Positions 59,399 to 64,000 of a stretch of 64,000 bases of DNA are shown here, piece after piece. Position numbers and translations under genes: made by a program. Below the pieces are notes generated by a model. That model saw only the letters and a program-made list of their open reading frames with translations. It ran no database searches and was not told the origin of the DNA. Position 1 is the first letter of the stretch. The number at the start of each line of letters is the position of its first letter. The stretch is from assembly GCF_039522025.1 (NCBI RefSeq), contig NZ_BAAADB010000021.1, forward strand, positions 1-64,000, read 5' to 3'. Origin of the DNA: Deinococcus depolymerans (GTDB lineage: Bacteria > Deinococcota > Deinococci > Deinococcales > Deinococcaceae).

Positions 59399-61684
59399 TC
59401 ACGACAGGGCCGCGCCCTGGCGTCTGCGGCGCAGTTCGCGTTCCTTCAGTCCCTCGGCCAGGTAGAACGAGCCGATCACCGCCACGAGCGCGCCCACCTG
59501 GAGCAGCGCGCCCTCCCAGGTGGCGTGCAGGCCCAGCCACAGGCCCAGCCAGGCGGGCACGGTCAGCGGCAGCGGGTGAACCGGCAGCCAGCCCACCAGC
59601 TGCAGCGTGTGGACCGTGTTGCCGACCATCACGCCCAGCACCGCGGCGATCAGGACGCCCGTCCAGATCAGCAGTTTCTTCATGGGCAGTTTCGCCTGCC
59701 AAGTGAAGACGAGCGCGCCCACGCCGGTCACGGCCGCCAGGCCCGCCGCCGTCCCGCTCAGCACCGGGGTCACGCCGGCCTGCAGCACCAGCGACTGCAG
59801 GAACAGCACGGTCTCGAAGCCCTCGCGGTAGATGCTGGTGAAGCCCAGGACCGCCAGTCCCCACCACTGCGCCTTCCAGGCGGCGGGGGCGTGCGTCAGT
59901 TCATGCTTGTGCTTCTGGAAGGCGGCCATGCGGTCCGTCCAGTACACCTGGTGGAAGAACCAGTTCATGATCAGCAGCAGCACGCCGATGGCGATCACGG
60001 ACACCACGGCCTCGAGTTTCTCGCCGTAGCGTCCCAGCAGCGAGAGGGTCTGCTGCAGGGCCAGCCAGGTCAGGACGGTGGCGACGCCGGCGCCGGCCGC
60101 GCCCAGCCACATCGGCCGGCGCAACCTGACCAGCGGGCCCTTGCGGAGGCTGCCCATCAGGGCGGCCAGGATCAGCACCGCTTCGAGGCCCTCGCGGAAC
60201 ACGATGATGCCGGCGTTGGTGGCCACCGCGGTCGGCGCGACGTCCGTGCCCAGGATCTTCCCGACGTCCGCGAGGGTCAGTTGCAGGGCGGCGCGGGTGG
60301 CGCTGAAGTCGTCGGGGGTCGCCTGTTCACGGATCAGGGCGGCCAGCCCCCGGGGGCGGGTGCCGTTCCACAGCAGGTCCTCGAGCCTGACCTTGAGGTC
60401 CGGGTTGAACACGGCAATCCGCGCCTCGGTGCCGCTTTCGAGCAGGGCGTAGGCGTCCAGGCGGGCGGTCTCGGCGGCGGTCCACTCGCCGTCCTGCGCG
60501 GCGGCCACCACCGCGTCGAGCTGGGTGCGGATGACGTCCAGGTCGGCGTTCGCGTCGGTCCTGCGCCAGTCGGCGGGAATGGCGGCGTTCGCGTCGGCCA
60601 GCAGGGTCTGCACCTGCCGTTGCAGTCCGTCGGGGGGCAGGACCGACCGCTTCATCGCCTGGGGGGACAGCTGTCCGCCCAGGGCGTGCAGGGCCGCGGT
60701 GAGCTGCCTCGCCCGTGCCTGGTCGGGCAGCAGCGGCGCGATGTCGGACAGGGCCGACACGGCGCCGGCGTGGAAGGTGCGGGCCTCGTTGACCTCGACC
60801 TCGTGCGTGACGACGGCATGCGGTCCGTTCATGTTCACGCCGCGCGCGTACTCGACCGGCACCAGCGAGAGGAACCGCACGACCTGCGCCGAGCGGCCGT
60901 TGCGTTCGAGCTCGCTGAGCGGCGCGGCGCGGAAGCCTTCCAGTGCCGCCTGGACGGCCGGGAGTGAGGCCGGCAGCGCCGCGAGTTGCGCGGTCATCTG
61001 CCGCGCGGCCTGCGGGCCGCGTTGAGCGGCGTACGGCGCTTCCAGCAGGCGGAAGTACCCCTGGGCGAGGGCTTTGTTCTCGGCGCTGAGGGTCGTGAAA
61101 CTGCGTTCCTGCGCGACCCGCAGTTCCCGCAGGGCGTCGTTGAGCCGCGACTGATACGCGTCGAGCAGGTCTGAATGCACCGCCGACAGGGCCTGCCGGG
61201 CGGTGATCTTCCCGGCGCTCAGGTCCTGCAGGGCGGTGGTGGCGTCGGCGTTCAGGCGGCTCAGCGGGCTGGCGCTGCGGTACTCGCGGACGACCAGCCA
61301 GTCGCTCGCCGCGCGGACGTCCCCGGCCGCGAGGCTGCGTTCCAGTTGCGTGTACGACTCGCGCAGCAGGGCCGTCCAGGCCTGAGCGCCGGCCGCGGCG
61401 AGGGCGGGCGCGTCGCCGCGGCGCGCGGCCTGCTCGGCGCGGGCGAGGGCGGCGGGCACCTGGGAGCCGTTCAGGGCCGGCACCGCCCCGGAGGCCCGGC
61501 GCGCCTCACGGACAAGCTGCGCGGCCGCCGGGGGGTCGAAGCTCACTTCCAGGGTCGCCTCGGCCAGTCGGCTGCGCATGGCCTCGGCCGGGGTGGCGTG
61601 GTCGGCGGCGCGCGCGGTCCAGCCGCCCAGGGCCAGCAGCGCGAGGAGGAACGGCCCGGCGCGGCCTGCGGCGCGCCTATTCAA
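59399..61684 (-). CDS. FTR1-family iron permease with large periplasmic domain
   Basis: 761 residues. Signal peptide about 1-26, a helical periplasmic domain to about 480, then seven membrane helices of FTR1 with both iron-binding REGLE motifs: GIIVFREGLEAVLILAAL and STYREGFE-type SIYREGFETVLFLQSL. The fused N-terminal domain resembles the four-helix modules seen in EfeU/FetM relatives. TTG start overlaps the upstream efeO-like gene by 8 nt. It should import ferric or ferrous iron with its periplasmic partner. Confidence 0.85.
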   Translation of the reverse strand: MNRRAAGRAGPFLLALLALGGWTARAADHATPAEAMRSRLAEATLEVSFDPPAAAQLVREARRASGAVPALNGSQVPAALARAEQAARRGDAPALAAAGAQAWTALLRESYTQLERSLAAGDVRAASDWLVVREYRSASPLSRLNADATTALQDLSAGKITARQALSAVHSDLLDAYQSRLNDALRELRVAQERSFTTLSAENKALAQGYFRLLEAPYAAQRGPQAARQMTAQLAALPASLPAVQAALEGFRAAPLSELERNGRSAQVVRFLSLVPVEYARGVNMNGPHAVVTHEVEVNEARTFHAGAVSALSDIAPLLPDQARARQLTAALHALGGQLSPQAMKRSVLPPDGLQRQVQTLLADANAAIPADWRRTDANADLDVIRTQLDAVVAAAQDGEWTAAETARLDAYALLESGTEARIAVFNPDLKVRLEDLLWNGTRPRGLAALIREQATPDDFSATRAALQLTLADVGKILGTDVAPTAVATNAGIIVFREGLEAVLILAALMGSLRKGPLVRLRRPMWLGAAGAGVATVLTWLALQQTLSLLGRYGEKLEAVVSVIAIGVLLLIMNWFFHQVYWTDRMAAFQKHKHELTHAPAAWKAQWWGLAVLGFTSIYREGFETVLFLQSLVLQAGVTPVLSGTAAGLAAVTGVGALVFTWQAKLPMKKLLIWTGVLIAAVLGVMVGNTVHTLQLVGWLPVHPLPLTVPAWLGLWLGLHATWEGALLQVGALVAVIGSFYLAEGLKERELRRRRQGAALS

Positions 61685-62693
61685 CGTGCACGCCCAGCAG
61701 CGCGGCGGCCTGCGTGATCCGCCCGGTGATGACGGTGGCGCGGTTCTGCGCTTCCTTCTGGAGCTGCTCGGCCTGCTCGGGGGTGTAGCGGCGGGTCTTC
61801 TCCCGCTGGAGCAGGCGGTCGACGAACGTGGCGAGTTCGTTCAGGCCGCTGCCGATCTGGGTGTCCAGGGTGGCGCTCCTGGCTTTCACGTCCGGGCGCA
61901 GCCCGGCGTACATGGCCTGCCAGGAGGCCACGTTGCCTTTCAGGTCACTCAGGCGCGAGATCACCACGAAGTCCTTGCGGGTGCTCTGGGCGCCCAGGAC
62001 GAAGGGGGTGGTCTTCCAGTCCTCGAAGAAGACCGGGCCGACGGTGGGGACGTTCGCGACGAGCGCCCCGAAGACGTCCTCGCGGGTGGGGTTCCAGGCG
62101 GCCGCGGCCCGGCGCAGGCGCTGGCTCTCGCTGTGCAGCCGGTCCGACGCGGCTTTCAGGACGTTCGCGTCGGGCAGCTGGTCCCCGAGGTCCGTGCGGC
62201 CGTTGCCGTTCACGTCGAAGGGCACGCCGCTGCTGTAGGCCTTCACGGTGCCCCACAGCGTGCCTTCGGTCACCCCGAACAGATTGCCGGGTCTGGGCAA
62301 TACCCGGCCGCTGGGGAGGGTGAGGTCGAAGGGAACGGCGTCCTCGGGGCTGTCGGCGGCGCTGGTCCCGGCGTCGAGGATCACGTCGAACGCCGCGAGG
62401 GACTCGACGCCGGCGACGATGCCCTCGATGTTCTCGTAGGCGGGACTGGCCTTCTGCCAGCCCTGGCGGGCGGCCTGCAGGGTGGTGCGGACGCCGGGTT
62501 GGGTGGCGAGCCGGCGGTAGTTGAAGTTCGCGGCCTTCGCGGCGGCGTAGTAGGTGTCCGCCGCTGTTTTCAGGGCGGCCGTGCCGCTCAGCTGGGTGGT
62601 GAGCCGGGTGTCGAGGTAGGTCTTGACGCCGCTCAGGTCCGCTGCGGAGGCGGTGGTGCTGAGCGCGAGGGCCAGGGGGAGCCAGAACTTCAT
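61677..62693 (-). CDS. EfeO/imelysin-family periplasmic iron protein
   Basis: 338 residues. Signal peptide MKFWLPLALALSTTASA, then an imelysin-like helical domain (AYENIEGIVAGVESLAAFD, DVFGALVANVPTVGPVFFEDW). The canonical GxHxxE iron motif is not evident; GVESLAAF occupies the expected position. No EfeB heme peroxidase gene is in the window. ATG at 62693 lies 6 nt after a -10 box (leaderless). First gene of a two-gene iron uptake operon. Confidence 0.78.
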   Translation of the reverse strand: MKFWLPLALALSTTASAADLSGVKTYLDTRLTTQLSGTAALKTAADTYYAAAKAANFNYRRLATQPGVRTTLQAARQGWQKASPAYENIEGIVAGVESLAAFDVILDAGTSAADSPEDAVPFDLTLPSGRVLPRPGNLFGVTEGTLWGTVKAYSSGVPFDVNGNGRTDLGDQLPDANVLKAASDRLHSESQRLRRAAAAWNPTREDVFGALVANVPTVGPVFFEDWKTTPFVLGAQSTRKDFVVISRLSDLKGNVASWQAMYAGLRPDVKARSATLDTQIGSGLNELATFVDRLLQREKTRRYTPEQAEQLQKEAQNRATVITGRITQAAALLGVHVE

Positions 62694-62699
62694 ACCGAG

Positions 62700-62732
62700 A
62701 TATTGGACTAATCCGATTAAATAAGTCAAGAT
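62700..62732. promoter_or_regulatory. Interlocked divergent promoters with central palindrome
   Basis: Plus strand: TTGGAC (62703-62708), 18 nt, CAAGAT (62727-62732), 6 nt, ATG of rrf2. Minus strand: TTGACT (62729-62724), 18 nt, CAATAT (62705-62700), 6 nt, ATG of efeO. Each -35 box overlaps the other gene's -10 box. The palindrome TAATC-C-GATTA (62709-62719) lies at the centre. One regulator bound there could control both directions; Rrf2 is the obvious candidate. Confidence 0.65.
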
Positions 62733-62738
62733 TGGCGC

Positions 62739-63176
62739 ATGTGGCTCTCCACCCGTGCCCAGTATGGCCTGCGCGCCCTCATCGACATCGGCCGTCACCA
62801 CGGGCAGTTCGTGTCGCTGCGCGACGTCTCCAGACGACAGGGCATCAGCCACCACTACCTCGAACAGCTCGTGGGCCCCCTGCGCCGCGCCGGGTTCATC
62901 AGGAGCGTCCGCGGCGCGCACGGCGGCTACCGCCTCGCCCGCCCCCCCCACGAGATCACCGCCTACGAGGTGGTCATCGTCATGGAAGGCAGCCTCGCGC
63001 CCGTCGCCTGCGTCGAGCCCGACCACGCCTGCCAGGCCGCCGGCGTCTGCGGCACCCAGGCCCTCTGGAAGCGCGTCGATGACGCCCTGCGCGACGTGCT
63101 CGACCGCAGTACGCTGCGCGACCTCATCCTGGAAGCCGAGAGCGGCGACCACGCACGCCTGCTGCAGCTCACCTGA
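62739..63176 (+). CDS. Rrf2-family transcriptional regulator
   Basis: 145 residues. Winged helix QYGLRALIDIGRHHGQFVSL and HHYLEQLVGPLRRAGFIRSV, then GAHGGYRLARPP (wing). Three Cys at VACVEPDHACQAAGVCGTQ fit the IscR/RirA/NsrR iron-sulfur cluster pattern. Divergent from iron uptake genes, so iron-responsive repression is likely. ATG at 62739 is leaderless. Confidence 0.85.
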   Translation: MWLSTRAQYGLRALIDIGRHHGQFVSLRDVSRRQGISHHYLEQLVGPLRRAGFIRSVRGAHGGYRLARPPHEITAYEVVIVMEGSLAPVACVEPDHACQAAGVCGTQALWKRVDDALRDVLDRSTLRDLILEAESGDHARLLQLT

Positions 63177-63389
63177 AAGCAGCCCGGGCCGCCTTCAGCG
63201 ACAGTTGAACTGTCCTGCAGACAACCTTCATGTCCACCGGCCGTCCCCCCCGACCGGGGGGTCCGGCTGTCCCCCTTTATGTCCGGGTTCTGTCAGAAAT
63301 CACATTCCCCCACCGGGACTTCATGAAGGGCGCCGGGGGGGGGACCCGGGCAGCCAGCCTGCACACCCCCCCCCACCAGCCCGGATTCT

Positions 63390-63422
63390 TCACACTTCGC
63401 CCCGCGCAGTGTGATTTTTTTT
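63390..63422 (+). terminator. Intrinsic terminator in the 3' intergenic region
   Basis: TCACACT (63390-63396) pairs with AGTGTGA (63408-63414), followed by eight T (63415-63422). Placed 214 bp after rrf2. The rest of 63177-63558 contains homopolymer G and C runs of 8-9 bases and no gene. Confidence 0.7.
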
Positions 63423-63558
63423 GCATTCGGCCCACCTGAGTCCTTCATGAACCGTCAAGCGGCGGGCGTAAGAGGGGCGTAGGCCCCCCCACCGTAACGT
63501 CACGGAAAGAGGCCGTCTCTGGCAGGCCATCACCCCCTCACGACCTGGAGGTCACCTC

Positions 63559-64000
63559 ATGAACAACGTTCCCCGTATGCTGCTGCTGTCCGCTGCCCTG
63601 GCCCTGTCCGGAGGTGCGCTCGCCGCCGGTACCGCCGCGAACACCGTCATCACCAACAAGGCCGTCCTGACCTACAAGGACGCCCTGAACGCCAACCGGA
63701 CCGTCGACTCGAACGTCGCGACCGTCACCGTCCGCCAGGTGTTCGCCGTGACCGTCACGCCCGACAGCCCAGAGACGCCCATCGCCCCGGCCCGCGCCTT
63801 CGCGACCTTCGCCGGCGGCACCCGCCAGATCCCCTACACCCTGAAGAACCCCGGCAACGGCAGCGACACCTACACCCTGAGCGTCACGCAGTCCACGGGC
63901 GACGGCTTCGACGCCGGCATCCGCATCCTGCGCGGCGGCGTCGAAGTCACGGGTCCCATCACCCTGGCCGCCGAGGCCACCGCCGACCTGATCATCGAGG
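63559..64000 (+). CDS. Secreted DUF11-like repeat protein, cut by window end
   Basis: 147 codons from the ATG at 63559 with no stop before the window end. Signal peptide about 1-22 (MLLLSAALALSGGALAAG). The mature part has a beta-rich module of the kind found in long surface and S-layer-associated proteins: NTVITNKAVLTYKDALNANR, a TVTVRQVFAVTVTPDSP strand pair, then IPYTLKNPGNGSDTYTLSV. GGAGG 8 nt upstream. The full protein is probably far longer. Confidence 0.65.
   Translation, partial: MNNVPRMLLLSAALALSGGALAAGTAANTVITNKAVLTYKDALNANRTVDSNVATVTVRQVFAVTVTPDSPETPIAPARAFATFAGGTRQIPYTLKNPGNGSDTYTLSVTQSTGDGFDAGIRILRGGVEVTGPITLAAEATADLIIE

Overview
The window is a high-GC bacterial chromosome segment that looks like Deinococcus. 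Gene content (archaic chaperone-usher locus with spore-coat-U subunits, TerD/DUF475 block, FTR1/imelysin iron uptake, SARP-like regulators), a family of roughly 50-160 bp dispersed intergenic repeats, and several leaderless promoters (a -10 box 6-7 nt before the start codon) all fit that genus. Species was not determined. No rRNA or tRNA gene was seen.

Layout. 1-1950: IS4-type insertion with a frameshifted transposase, a nuclease gene fragment, and the last unit of a type I-E CRISPR array (29-nt repeat, 32-nt spacer, degenerate terminal repeat). 1951-5125: arsenic island arsR-arsC-aquaglyceroporin-phosphoesterase, then decayed flavoprotein and second arsR remnants and a DUF6428 gene. 5242-8387: three minus-strand genes (VWA lipoprotein, CAP lipoprotein, unknown). 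8671-11705: two convergent TPR/winged-helix regulators separated by a dispersed repeat. 11752-15597: sulfur/persulfide operon (persulfide dioxygenase-rhodanese, rhodanese, TauE/SafE, two YeeE halves) under a CsoR/CstR-like operator, with a divergent LysR gene. 16680-21124: pstSCAB-phoU. 21393-25269: TerD, TerD-VWA, TerD and DUF475 membrane protein. 25911-32527: large SARP-like regulator with a CTG start, divergent from a four-gene chaperone-usher operon.

32695-42513: small secreted protein, PAS histidine kinase, AzgA-type purine permease, GGDEF-GAF-HD-GYP protein, second GGDEF protein, and a large unknown protein with a Cys-pair N-terminal module. 42588-45030: copper group (CopD, CopC, YcnI-like, DUF2946). 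45107-50677: TPP riboswitch with terminator, then thiC-thiE-thiS-thiG-thiO-thiD. 50708-53444: unknown gene, metallophosphoesterase, orphan tyrosine recombinase. 54073-59226: glycerate 2-kinase, GNAT, PIG-L deacetylase, ABC exporter. 59399-63176: FTR1 permease and EfeO-like protein divergent from an Rrf2 regulator, with interlocked promoters. 63559-64000: start of a secreted repeat protein cut by the window end.

Two points may be new. First, the dispersed repeats have termini of the form TGATACGG...CCGTATCA; in at least six places the terminal TGA/TAA is also the stop codon of an adjacent gene. Second, two unrelated genes (GGDEF/HD-GYP protein and tyrosine recombinase) share one leader layout: -10 box, exactly 8 nt, ATG of a 13-codon ORF, whose TGA overlaps the start codon of the main gene.
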